DNA of 64,000 bases, taken from assembly GCA_028583415.1 (NCBI GenBank), contig CM053267.1:55442914-55506913 (forward strand). Reading direction: 5' to 3'. This DNA is from Protea cynaroides (Eukaryota > Streptophyta > Magnoliopsida > Proteales > Proteaceae). The notes beneath the pieces are model-generated. The model saw nothing but the letters and a program-made list of their open reading frames with translations, ran no database searches and was not told the DNA's origin. Positions 54,582 to 64,000 of the stretch are shown one piece after another. Every line of letters begins with the position of its first letter. Positions within the stretch are counted from its first letter, which is position 1. A program made the translations under genes and the position numbers.

Positions 54582-56165
54582 ATCGATGGTGATGAAGAGC
54601 ATATTATAGACACTGTAGAAGATCTAGTTGAGCAAGGCTTGATTCATAAGTTCACTATGATGTTCGCAGCTTTGAAGATCTCGCCGGATCTAGTTGATGA
54701 AGTCAAAGTAGCATTCCTACAGGATCCACATCTCAAGACAGTGCAAGAAGACTTAGAGAAGGGTACGAACAATCCTGACTTTACCTTGGATTCAGACAGG
54801 GTACTCAGGTATCGTGGACGTTTATGTATACCGGAGAGTGAAGACTGCGATATCAGAGATCGAGTTATGACTGAAGCTCATTACACTCCATATTCGGTAC
54901 ATCCAGGAAGTACCAAAATGTACCATGACTTGAGAAGACTATATTGGTGGAGGGGTATGAAAGCTGATATAGCTCGTTTCGTGTTCCAATGTCTGAACTG
55001 TCAGCAAGTTAAAGCAGAAAGGCAGAGACCCACAGGTTTACTACAGCCATTACCGAAACCTGCATGGAAGTGGGATTGTATCACTATGGATTTCGTCACT
55101 GGCCTACCTTTGACACCAAGGTCAGTGGATGCAATCTGGGTTATAGTGGATCGGCTCACCAAGACAGCTCGATTTATTGCGGTCAGACCTCAGTATACCA
55201 TGGAGAAACTGGCCAAGTTATATGTGGATAATATAGTCAGACTTTATGGCGTTCCAGAGAGTATAGTATCTGACAGAGATCCCCGTTTTACATCAAAGTT
55301 CTAGGAAGGATTACAGAAAGCTATGGGAACAAAGTTGAAGTTCAGTACAGCTTTTCACCCTCAGACGGATGGACAGTCAGAGCGAACTATTCAAATTTTG
55401 GAAGATATGCTCCGAGCTTGTGCATTAGACTTCAAGGGAGCTTGGGATGAGAAGCTATCACTTATTGAGTTCGCTTACAACAACAGCTATCAGGCTACAA
55501 TTCAGATGGCCCCATACGAAGCACTCTATGGGAAGAAGTGTCGTACACCTCTGTTATGGAACGAAGTGGGGGAAAGAAGAATTGTAGGACCAGAGTTTGT
55601 TGAAGAAACTTGTCGAGTGATTGATCAAATCAAAGAGAGAGTAAAGACAGCTCAAGTTCGACAGAAGCACTATGCGGATAATCGACGTCGAGATCTGGAG
55701 TTTGCAGTGGGTGACAAAGTGTTCTTGAAGATATCACCGGTGCGAGGTCTGAAACGGTTTGGTAAAAAGGGGAAGCTATGCCCCAGGTATGTGGGACCGT
55801 ATGAGATATTGACCCGATGTGGTAATGTAGCATATCAATTGGCTCTACCACCATCTATGTCCAGCGTTCATAACGTGTTCCACATATCATTACTGAAGAA
55901 GTATGTCAGAGATCCATCGCATATCTTGATCGCTGATCCTCCAGACTTGACTGAAGACTTAACTTTCGAAGTGGTGCCTGTAATGCTCTTAAGCCAAAAA
56001 GTTCAGCAACTTCGAACCAAGGATATCCACTATGTAAAGGTGCATTGGAAAAGTCAAAATGTGGAGGAAATTACTTGGGAAGAAGAGAGCGCGATGAGGA
56101 AGGAGTACCCTAACCTTTTTGACGATCAAGGTATGTTCAAATTTCGAGGCCAAAATTTTTTTTAA
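54582..56165 (+). pseudogene. G3 integrase with chromodomain (one internal stop)
   Basis: Same frame as RT. A linker (IHKFTMMFAALKISPDLVDE) comes first. The zinc-binding domain follows, with AHYTPYSVHPGSTKMYHDL, LYWWRGMKADIARF and CLNCQQ. The catalytic core has KWDCITMDFVTGLPL (first Asp), GVPESIVSDRDPRFTSKF (second Asp), TAG at 55302 in place of Trp, and FHPQTDGQSERTIQILEDML (Glu). Then come GDKVFLKISPVRGLKRF and the C-terminal YQLALPPSMSSVHNVFHISL. The last part (LSQKVQQLRTKDIHYVKVHW, EEITWEEESAMRKEYPNLF) is a chromodomain, placing the element among chromoviruses, probably Tekay/Del. The frame ends at 56165. Confidence 0.94.
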
Positions 56166-56214
56166 GGGTGGGGGAGTTGTAGAACCTGCATGCAAATTTC
56201 GGGACGAAATTTCT

Positions 56215-56231
56215 TTTAAGGGTGGTGGAGT
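56215..56231 (+). promoter_or_regulatory. polypurine tract of G3, with a duplicated upstream copy
   Basis: AAGGGTGGTGGAGTTG ends right before TGTAAGACCC. A near copy, AAGGGTGGGGGAGTTGTAG, lies at 56164-56182, so a block of about 53 bp including the tract is repeated. Confidence 0.75.
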
Positions 56232-58569
56232 TGTAAGACCCGCACTCTGAAAACCCGGTCTAAACCTTGGTTTTGTGTCATGACAGGGTCTTCCGATCAT
56301 CACCGGGCCAAGACGGGGCAAGCGGATAACAAACAGGTACAAAATCGGACCGAAGTCGACCAATTATACCTGATTTTAGGTATACCGGTCGATGGTACCG
56401 GTCTTGGTACCGGTCGACCGGTATGGCCTGCGCAGCTATGTGCGGGAATCTGGAAATTGGTCTCTGCGGGTCCCGCTTTCCTGATTTCGAATCCTAGAAG
56501 TTTCCTAATCCTAGTAGGGTTACTAAACCCTATTTCTAGCCTATAAATACACCCTTAAACCTCCTCAAATCCTTTCCATTGTCTCTCACAAACCCTAGAG
56601 AAGAGAAAGAGGTTGGAAAGGAGAAGGGGCTAGGAAGAAGAAGGAGGTGTCGCCATTACCGTTCGACGACGCTCTCATTACGCCAGTCAACGGTAAGTGC
56701 TTGAATCCATCTTCTTATCCTATGTTAGTTGTGTGGGTGGATCAATACCATGCAAAGTAGGTATTGATCTAAAACCCTAATTTGACCAATAAACCCTAAG
56801 TTGCCGTCAAACCCTAGATTCGAGTTTCGAGATGATATTCATCGAAACGATACTTGAATGAGTTGGGGATAACTCTAACTCAAAGCCTAGACTTAGAATG
56901 GATAGGAGAAACCCTGAAAATCCATGGAGGATGATCGTCGGCAGTCGAAAAAACCATGTATGGTCTTCCGGAGACATACCGGTCGACTATACCGGTTGCA
57001 CATAGTGCGACCGGTATGTTGCGACCGCTACCTCTCGGGAGGTTGTCTGTGGGGACCGGCTGACCATACCGGTCGCTAGTCTTTCCCCACAGAGCTGCGA
57101 CCGGTATGTTGCCGCCGGTAAGCTCTGTGAGGGTATTTGTAACCCTGTTGGTTTTCGATCAACATGAGACTCTAAGAATGTTATTTTAATGAAACCCTAA
57201 TAATATTGTAGGACTTTGTGACTTATCGTTTGGATCTTGCGACGTGGAGCAAGTTATCGAACGAGCATCAGGTAAGGGAATCTGACCCAAACCTAATAAT
57301 TAATGGACAGTAAATTGTTGTTAATCACCTGATTATATGAGATGTGTTGTTTGTGCATATTCACATGCCATCCTTTACTTTCAGTGGTTGTTACTGTTCA
57401 TGCATTGATAGGATGTGATTGTTAGGCATGTGATTGTTTTCGTTAGTGTGTGGAGTGGGGCATGGGCCTGGGATCGCTCTTCACATTAGCACCTTTTGTA
57501 GTATTCTGTCTTAACATGCTCGGTACGGGTGGGGCATCAGGGGAAGGTTGTGGAACGGTGGTCTCCGATATTAATATTATCCCGGCCATTGTTATGTGGT
57601 ACTGTGGATTCCGAGTCGACGCTGGCTTGTCCACGATGCTTTAGCTCTATCTCTATGCCGTAGGGAGTTATGTTGGGATAGGGTCTACCTGCGTATTGTT
57701 TCTATCCTAGTGGGTTAGTTACGGATAGGGCATCAGGGGAGGTGTGGGAATGCCTTAGCTCTATCTCTATGCCGTAGACGGCTGTGCTGGGATAGAGCAT
57801 ACATTGATGACATATAGGATTGGTTAGTTGCGAGCCCATTTTGCGAGCCCTGGCCAGTAGGGGCTTAGGTACTGATATGGGTAGAGTATCAGGGGAGGTA
57901 CGTGGGTATCTTAGCTCTATCTCTATTCCATGATGGGTGCATGTGGGCCAATGGGGGTGTGATCCATGTGGTGCCACACACTTGTGTATAGAGGTGCGGG
58001 GGCCATCAAACCTTTCTATAGCACATTGCAAACTTAAAACCAGACCACAGCATAAAATTGATTGTTACTCATGCATAATCTTGTGAAACTGTCTGATTGT
58101 CTTACTGAGCTAAGTTGTGAGCTCACCCTTTGTATATACATTATTTTTAGATATTGATGCAGGATACACCGTGGACGGCTACGTGAACGCTCCGGCGTAT
58201 GGAGGTGTAGCTGCTTTGGATGTACGAGCAGGGGAGGACGAGCATGATGTTTCATGCGAGTGCCCTTTCTGTGTGTACTTGTGATGGATTTTATTTAGTT
58301 GTTTCAATTATTTTCGTTTGATATTAAGGGATGTAAAAGATTTTTATTTTATGTGTTTGAATTTGGATAATGGGATATTTATTTAAATTATCAATAGATA
58401 CTCAGTTCATTCTATCTAAAGTCTTCCGCTGTATATTTATATTCTGATTATGGTTATGTGTAATGGTTTGTATGAGTGGACACGGCCTATTTGAGATCCT
58501 GGTGTGAACCGTTGGTTCAATGACGGTTCACTCACACCGTTCTGGTTGGATCAGAATTGGGGTGTGACA
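56232..58569 (+). mobile_element. 3' LTR of G3 (full length)
   Basis: 2338 bp. A TATA box CTATAAATAC is at 56541-56550. CCGGTCG clusters lie at 56382-56425 and 56975-57120. Three GCATCAGGGGA...TAGCTCTATCTCTAT modules lie at 57535-57660, 57730-57780 and 57885-57930. A hairpin with arms GGTGTGAACCGT and ACGGTTCACTCACACC lies at about 58500-58540, shortly before the end GGGGTGTGACA. Small open frames here are shared by all LTRs of the family in shifting phases and are not genes. Confidence 0.94.
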
Positions 58570-59568
58570 ACACATGTGAGACAAGATAGAATGGTAATAT
58601 TTTGTTAGTTCCACAATAGATGGAGAGAGAAGACAACAAAATTATGAGGCAATAGTTCTAACAGAATAAAAAACAGACAACAGTCAATCGTATGGTCAAT
58701 GTCATACAGTCGCATGTAACGCGACCATAGGTTCGACCATACAAACCCTAGCAACTACTTGAGACCCTAGGGTCGATGGTACAAATTCGTTAATTTTTTA
58801 TTGGAATTAAAAGGCTCGGAGAGCCTTGCGTCAGATTGGATGAGTTCTTAAATTTGAGAAATTCTTTTTATAGATAAATGGGTTTCTCCTTGAAGAATTT
58901 CGTTTGCATCTTTTGACACATGCTATTTATAGAGCCAAATCCAGTTTGTGAGACTGGGTCCGGGTCCGGAACCAGAGCTCCTTAGCTAAAATCGGGTGAT
59001 GAACTTTCACCGGTATATGGGAAAAAAATGTTTCCAATTGCTGGTCAATGGTACAGTCGAGTATTTTGGTCGAATTGTGTGACCGTACGATTCAAAAATC
59101 AGGTTTTAAACCTGTTTTCGAGATTTTTCCCTCTCATTCTCATTTTCTTTCCTACGGTTTCAACTCAGCTAGCCATTACTGGGTTGCTACAGTGTCAACC
59201 GTATGAATTTAGTGATTTCTCCATCAATTGACAATTTCCATCCTATTCTTCAAGGTATGTTCTCTACTCTTTTCTTCCTTTCCAAGCTTTCATACTTATG
59301 TTTTCGCCATTTATAGGGTTTCCTTTAAATTAACATTTAATTGACCGTAAAAATTTGTTTTTTATTGGGGGTCCATACTATTGGCTGCCCAACAGATGAA
59401 AGCCTTCAAGAAAATTCGAGTTTTATCGGTTGGTTTGGTAAAAATTTTGAAGATCTCAATTTTAATATAAAATTTGGGGAAAAACCAAAATTTCAAAATT
59501 TTATCAATTCTATTTGGTTGGTGACCATTTTCTTTTGATTAATCATTGTAGGATGGTTTATGCCTCAT
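58570..59568. promoter_or_regulatory. divergent leader between gag and aORF of G5 (right part)
   Basis: Continues G5 beyond G3 (TSD acaca). Non-coding, with GGTCG/CGACC words of the TATGGTCG type at 58685-58790 and fewer at 59040-59095. A possible aORF donor, CAAG|GTATGT, lies at about 59253. A TTGTAG acceptor-like site at 59550 precedes the conserved GTAAGTCCTC at 59569. Confidence 0.5.
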
Positions 59569-59676
59569 GTAAGTCCTCTTGCCCAAGTGTTGGGTGAAAA
59601 GTGAGGCTTTTTCTCATTTTTTGTCGTTATGCTGCCCAAATTTTCTAACTTGTTTTCTTATTCTCTTTTCTCACAG
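59569..59676 (+). other. putative 108-nt 5' UTR intron of aORF-G5
   Basis: Donor GTAAGTCCTC at 59569, pyrimidine-rich tract TTCTCTTTTCTCACAG ending at 59676, five bases before the ATG. Confidence 0.6.
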
Positions 59677-59681
59677 TTATC

Positions 59682-60904
59682 ATGGTTCTCACCAAGGTTC
59701 CCCGAGTCCATGACCCTCATCACTTCAGGTCCATCGAAGTGGAGATACGATATCCATGGTTCCATCGAAAAAAGCTGGAAGGGGGTCGGTGTGTTAATTT
59801 AGCCCACCTAGCCCTATTTGTTGTGGGGAGGACATTTGGTGATATGGGCTGGCTTCCAGTGATCTTGTACAAGGGTTGCACCCGCCCAGATTTAGTAAAG
59901 CAGTTCTACTGTAACTTACAAGTTGAGGATAATCCAAAGGATGAGGATAGGGGTAGAGCGTTTCGGATCACCAGTTTAGTAAAAGGTGTACCTATCTCAT
60001 TCAATTGTCAGGAGTTGGCTGACCTCCTGGGCATTTCCAATGATGGGCCATTGGTCTACTGCGCACGAAAGGAGCCCCAGTTCCTAACCACTACTATACG
60101 TGCAAAGGTATGCAATTAGATCCTTCGTGATGACCATTGGGAGATGAAGGCAGTCAACCTAGGTCCTGAGCCACGGGTATACTGTAAGATCATCCAACAT
60201 AATCTGATTCCTCAGGGTGGTCATTACGAGATGGTCTCCCAGTTGACTCAATACTTACTATACTGTATCTGCACTAGGTAGTCTATCTGTCTTCCTTACA
60301 TTATCATAAAGACTATGCACAGGGCCACATTGTTTGATTCGAGAGCTAACCTGTCCTATGGATGGTTGATCTCCACTCTGCTCTCACGCCTACAGGTGAA
60401 TTTAGAGGATGAGAGGATCTATGAAGACACCTTCTCCGCTGATCATGATTGGGATGCCATCTGCAAGATGGGGATGAGAGAGATACAAGTCAGTGATGAT
60501 GAGAGGAATGCCATGAAACGTCCTCTTACTCGGGTGGAGGGAGCAGATGCAGAGGCAGCAGCGGTGGCAACAGCAAAGGCAAACAAGAGTGATGATGAGG
60601 AGGATGATGATCGGATGTATGTGGATGTGGATGCCATACCTCCTCCATCGCCACAGCATTCTACAGGAGCCAGCCCTTCTCGAGCTTCCCACTCGGTTGG
60701 CCCTTCGTGCCCACCATCAGATGGCATGATGGCATTATTGCGTGAGATCCGCGAGGCTTAGTGAGACACAGATGGATGAGTGGTGAGTCTCGTCGAGAGT
60801 CTTCGGACTACCTAGGCACAGGTTGCCTCGCTTACGAGAGTGTACGCTGAGGATCGTGATCGAGACCCAGAGGCACCTCCTCCTCCAGCGCCCCCAGCTT
60901 TATG
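59682..60904 (+). pseudogene. aORF of G5, antisense to gag-pol (several stops)
   Basis: Starts MVLTKVPRVHDPHHF and is closest to aORF-G1. Conserved parts are RCVNLAHLALF, GDMGWLPVILYKG, LVKQFYCNLQVEDN, LVKGVPISFNCQELADLLGI and DGPLVYCARK. TAG at 60117 follows KVCN. In the same frame are PRVYCKIIQHNLIPQ, a further stop near 60278, and then 60315-60761 open with YGWLISTLLSRLQVNL, DWDAICKMGMREIQVSDDER and DDDRMYVDVDAIPPPSP. TAG TGA at 60759 ends it, although similarity continues to TTTATGA at 60904. The open order is the same as in the other copies. It cannot give a full protein. Confidence 0.82.
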
Positions 60905-60935
60905 ATTGCTCCTTTATTTTTCTCTCATTTATACT

Positions 60936-60970
60936 ATAGAATAACAGTCTGAATTGTGGACCATACTCTG
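60936..60970 (+). repeat. inverted repeat after aORF-G5 (imperfect)
   Basis: TAGAATAACAGTC and GGACCATACTCTG form a weakened version of the G1 repeat, 31 bp after the aORF end. Confidence 0.65.
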
Positions 60971-61001
60971 ATTTGGATATACATTTTTCTTGCTCCCATT
61001 T

Positions 61002-61060
61002 GACTGGCAAATAAAGCAGAATTATCTTGTGGAGATGTGGTACTGATAGGGGGCATGAGC
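61002..61060 (-). other. 59-bp copia C1-like patch in place of the G5 primer site
   Basis: Matches 30481-30539, the C1 sequence outside the other LTR, with about eight differences. On the minus strand it reads MPPISTTSPQDNSALF, against MPPSRTRSPQDNSALF at the left. The expected TGGTATCAGAGC primer site is absent. Confidence 0.85.
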
Positions 61061-63394
61061 TATCATACCCCAATTCTAGACTAACCAGTGGTGTGATGAA
61101 CTGTTAATAAACCAATGGTTCAACCAGGATCTCGTATAGGTCGTACCCACCATATCAATCCACACACACATTCCACAATAATAATCCGAGATAATAAACA
61201 AGTAAACGAAAGTCCTTATAAATAATGAACTGAGTATCTAAAGTGATAAAATAATATTTAATCCAGTTATCTCCAAAATAACTCAAGACATAAAATAAAA
61301 TAATTAATTACACGTCTAGTAACAAAAAAATAGTTAAACTAATAAAAAACACATTGATTTCACTCGCATGATGGATTATTCGTCTCCTCCATAGCTTCTA
61401 CATCCGTGGTCGCTACGTGTCCATACGTCGACGCGTTCACATAATCTTCAACAGTAGGACCTACATCATCAACTAAAAATATTCGACGTTGAAAGGGTGA
61501 GCACACATTACGGCTTAGTGAGCAAACAAAACAATACACAAACATAGGCATACATTCAATTCATATCTTTGGTCTGGTTTTTAAGTTTGCAATGTGCTAT
61601 AGAAAGGTTTATGGCCCCCACACCTCTATACACGAGTGTGTGAATCCACCCAATGAATCAAACACTACTGTCATTCCACATGCACCCACCATGGAATAGA
61701 GATAGAGCTAAAGTATCGGATCACACACCACCAATACTTCCCCTGATGCCCTACCCATACCAACACGTAAGCTCCTATTGGCGAGGGCTTATAAACTGGG
61801 CTCGCAACTAACCAATCCTAATTCCATCTAATGTATCCAAGGCCTCACCCCAGCATCCCTCAATACGTGCATAGAGATAGAGCTAAGGCTCCCCGGTAAA
61901 GTCAAAGACCATACGGTCCAAGACCACCTCCCTTGATGCCCTACGAAGTAATAGTTCTACTAAGATAATGGCGATACGACGATGTCAATAGGTAAGACTT
62001 AAGTAGAGATAGAGCTAGAGTGCGGTGACCAGGCTGAACCATAATATCACATCCTCCCCCTGATGCTCCACTCGCATCCAACACACTAACCACACACACA
62101 CAATCACATGCTTATTCCTAGCATCATCATCAACATCATGTTATAAATAGTCAGAAATAAATATGCATGAGCAGAATATAATAGTAATATTGGATGACAT
62201 GTGAGATGAACATTACAAGCAAACAAACATAGAATCAATCATAGCATTGGACTGAATAAAATAAAATATTTTGTTATTATCCGATTAGTTTAGGTTTTAT
62301 TCTCTCACCTGTTAATAATACTCGATCTCCTTCCAAGCCTTGTAACTCTCTTTGAGTCAATTTAGTAACTTAAAAGTTATATGAATTTAAGTTAGGACTC
62401 ATGTGTAATATCTTACAGTAGTCAAAAAATGAAATAGATCACTGATAGGTGACTGATTGGTCCTATGGTCTCATGCTGTGTCGACCATACCACGTACGGT
62501 CGGTACTCTATGGTCGCATTATATGCGACCATATCTGCGACCATACATTTTCTGAATTCTTCCTGGATAGCTATGGTCGATACTCTAGTCATCCTATGGT
62601 CCACCGTAGCTGCGACCATACGAGTTTAATGTGATTTTTACTTCCAATACGAATTCTTCCTCTTGGCTCATTAACAAGGTTTTCCCTAATGATCATTCTA
62701 AGGCCAAAATTCTTAGTTTTACCAAGCTAACTACTCTAACCCATTCTCCATGATCCCCTTTTGAGATTTGCTCAGAAAATCCCATAGTTGAATCCTTACA
62801 TTGGGTTTGGTATTACAATTTACATTAAAAACTCCTACTCTTCGGGTTCTAAAGCTACAAAGACAAGATTCATACCTTACTTGTTGCAGAGAGTCTGTAG
62901 AACTCCTTCTCTCAGCCTTCTTCTTAATCTTCCTAATCTTCTCTCCTTCTCCTTTTCTTCATTCTCTTTCTTTAGGGTTTGATAATGTTCTAAAAGAGTG
63001 AAAAAGGATTGAGGAACGTCCTTTATATAGAGAGAAACTCTCCGTATAGGGTTCTCCAACAATAGGAAAGAGATCTCCCTTTTATTTGGAAAGTTCCCAA
63101 ACCCGAAGTTTGACTTGGGATCATACAGTAAGACATACGGTCACAAAATCCATCGACCATATGCTCGAAAACATTAACCGTACGATTGTTTATTAGTGGT
63201 CTTTATTTATCATCGTATGGTCGACCATACCTACCCAGGTAGTTGACCATACACTTAGTTTTAAGTGTTTTTGAGTCGATTAGCTTACCTGGCCTCATGG
63301 TCCTCCTTCACACGATCGGTCCAATTGATTTAGCAATGATGGAAAGACCTGACATAATACGGTTAGACCAGGTTAGTGGAGTACGGGTCTTACA
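61061..63394 (-). mobile_element. 5' LTR of G5
   Basis: 2334 bp; the plus-strand edges are TATCATACCC (TG mutated to TA) and GGGTCTTACA. CTTTATATAG lies at 63021-63030. TATGGTCG/CGACCATA clusters lie at 62455-62625 and 63120-63255. Related to 30540-42176 with G2 removed. AGAGATAGAGCTA modules lie at 61690-62020. No gene is seen. Confidence 0.9.
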
Positions 63395-64000
63395 TCAGCC
63401 GTTGGAAATGAAAAAATGTCTCACTTAGAGTAGGAATCTTCTCACCAAATAATAATTGCGTTTTAAAGGCCTGGTATTCTAGTGGAAGTCTAGCTAAAAT
63501 TTTAGCAACATAAAATTTCAACTATTGAACTTTAAGTTGGGTGGGGTCCATTGTGAGAGGTTGAACAGCCTGAAGTTCTTCAAGAAACCCCTTAAACCCA
63601 CTGTAATATGCATTTAGGGACTTATCACCTAAAAAATAATTGAAATTTCTTTCATATAACTCAAAAACCCGAGAGATATTTTTTTTCTTGGGCATAACTC
63701 TCCTTAAGGTCATTCTAGATTCCTTTGGCAGTTTCATGAAACATTACATTTGATACAATGGAGGGATTAATGCTTCCCCATAACCAAGTTTGCAAGGTCG
63801 AATTTTCTCTCATCGAATCATCATAGTTTTTTTTTTACAGAGGTAGGATGCTTGAGATCCACAGATGGGGGATCATCAATCAGATATTTAAGTTTCTCTT
63901 TTGAATGAATATAAGCCTTTATGGCTTGTGCCCATACCAAATAATTTGACACTCTTTTTAATTTGATGGAGGTTATTTGCACAGAAGATTCTTTAAATTC
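63395..64000 (-). pseudogene. C1 copia Gag N-terminal part (decayed)
   Basis: The minus strand from 64000 reads ESSVQITSIKLKRVSNYLVW, then AQAIKAYIHSKEKLKYLIDD and PPSVDLKHPT, the start of copia Gag. After stops, 63737-63522 gives RVFELYERNFNYFLGDKSLN, YYSGFKGFLEELQAVQPLT, a typical UBN2-type Gag middle. The frame near 63500-63400 leads through LPLEYQ and QLLFGEKIP to FHFQRL, then G5. The initiator Met lies just outside the window. Several stops and frameshifts are present. Confidence 0.88.

Larger units (their letters stand above)
47023..58569 (+). mobile_element. chromovirus G3, most complete copy
   Basis: Plus-strand TGTAAGACCC at 47023 to GTGTGACA at 58569, TSD acaca at 47018-47022 and 58570-58574, inserted in the leader of G5 just upstream of its gag. 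The order is 5' LTR (shortened), primer site, aORF on the opposite strand, divergent leader, gag, protease, RT, RNase H, integrase with chromodomain, polypurine tract and 3' LTR. Lesions are a 0.6-kb LTR deletion, TAG in the aORF, a lost splice acceptor, a one-base insertion at about 53274, and TGA 53697, TAA 54579 and TAG 55302 in pol. Confidence 0.94.
30540..63394 (-). mobile_element. chromovirus G5 (Ty3/gypsy), complete outline, with G2 and G3 inside
   Basis: Boundaries are TGTCACATCC at 30540 and GGGTCTTACA at 63394, with TSDs tcagt (30535-30539) and tcagc (63395-63399). Without G2 and G3 it is about 12.0 kb. The minus-strand order is 5' LTR (63394-61061), a short copia-like patch in place of the primer site, aORF, leader, gag, protease, RT, RNase H, integrase and 3' LTR (42176-30540). 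The two LTRs differ noticeably by eye (roughly a tenth of positions in the part compared), so it is old. All proteins are broken. Confidence 0.88.
28761..64000 (-). mobile_element. Ty1/copia element C1, host of the whole nest (partial)
   Basis: Copia Gag, protease and integrase segments are read on the minus strand at 63395-64000 and then 30539-28761. G5 accounts for the gap between them. Joining across G5 keeps a collinear Gag frame: FHFQRL before and MPPSRTRSPQDNSALF after. G1 interrupts C1 again at 28760. RT, RNase H, both LTRs and the Gag start lie outside the window. C1 carries many stops and frameshifts, in keeping with being the oldest layer. Confidence 0.85.

Overview
The window looks like repeat-rich nuclear DNA of a plant, most likely a flowering plant. 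Everything I can identify is LTR retrotransposon; I see no cellular gene, tRNA, rRNA or CRISPR array. The species cannot be named from this sequence.

The layout is a nested stack, worked out from TG...CA ends, 5-bp target-site duplications (TSDs) and the continuity of interrupted proteins. The outermost layer is an old Ty1/copia element on the minus strand, here called C1, visible at 28761-30539 and 63395-64000. Two minus-strand Ty3/gypsy chromoviruses with long LTRs (Tekay/Del-like by RT, integrase and chromodomain) are inserted in it: G1 (left end outside the window, right end 28760) and G5 (30540-63394, TSD tcagt/tcagc). G1 is broken by the 3' end of a Tat/Ogre-like element T1 (1-5268), a Tat-like solo LTR T2 (6190-15951, TSD accac/accgc) that itself holds solo LTR B (9073-13789, TSD cacat), a chromovirus solo LTR S1 (16777-19235, TSD gtact), and a solo LTR of another family inside a TA microsatellite (24518-26039, TSD atata). 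G5 is broken by G2 in its 3' LTR (31666-40973, TSD gtaat) and by G3 just upstream of its gag (47023-58569, TSD acaca).

The chromoviruses G1, G2, G3 and G5 share an unusual plan: 5' LTR, initiator-Met tRNA primer site (lost in G5), an antisense ORF of about 410 codons, a divergent leader, gag, then pol. The antisense protein (aORF) is conserved in two subfamilies. In all four copies a GTAAGT...AG segment of 108-129 nt lies just before its ATG, and an inverted repeat lies just after its stop. Gag and protease are separated in all four by 69-86 nt with stop codons and intron-like ends; in three copies its removal gives one continuous frame, and in G3 the acceptor AG is lost. CGACC/GGTCG motifs cluster at matching places in LTRs and leaders, with flanking bases specific to each subfamily.

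No element looks fully active. G3 is the most complete, but has a shortened 5' LTR, one frameshift and three stops in pol. G2 kept Gag and both LTRs but lost RT, RNase H and integrase through a deletion at a 7-bp repeat. G1, G5 and C1 are strongly decayed. The Tat-like LTRs carry family-specific tandem repeats, purine-rich leaders, repeated hairpins (T1) and a cluster of heat-shock-element-like palindromes (B).
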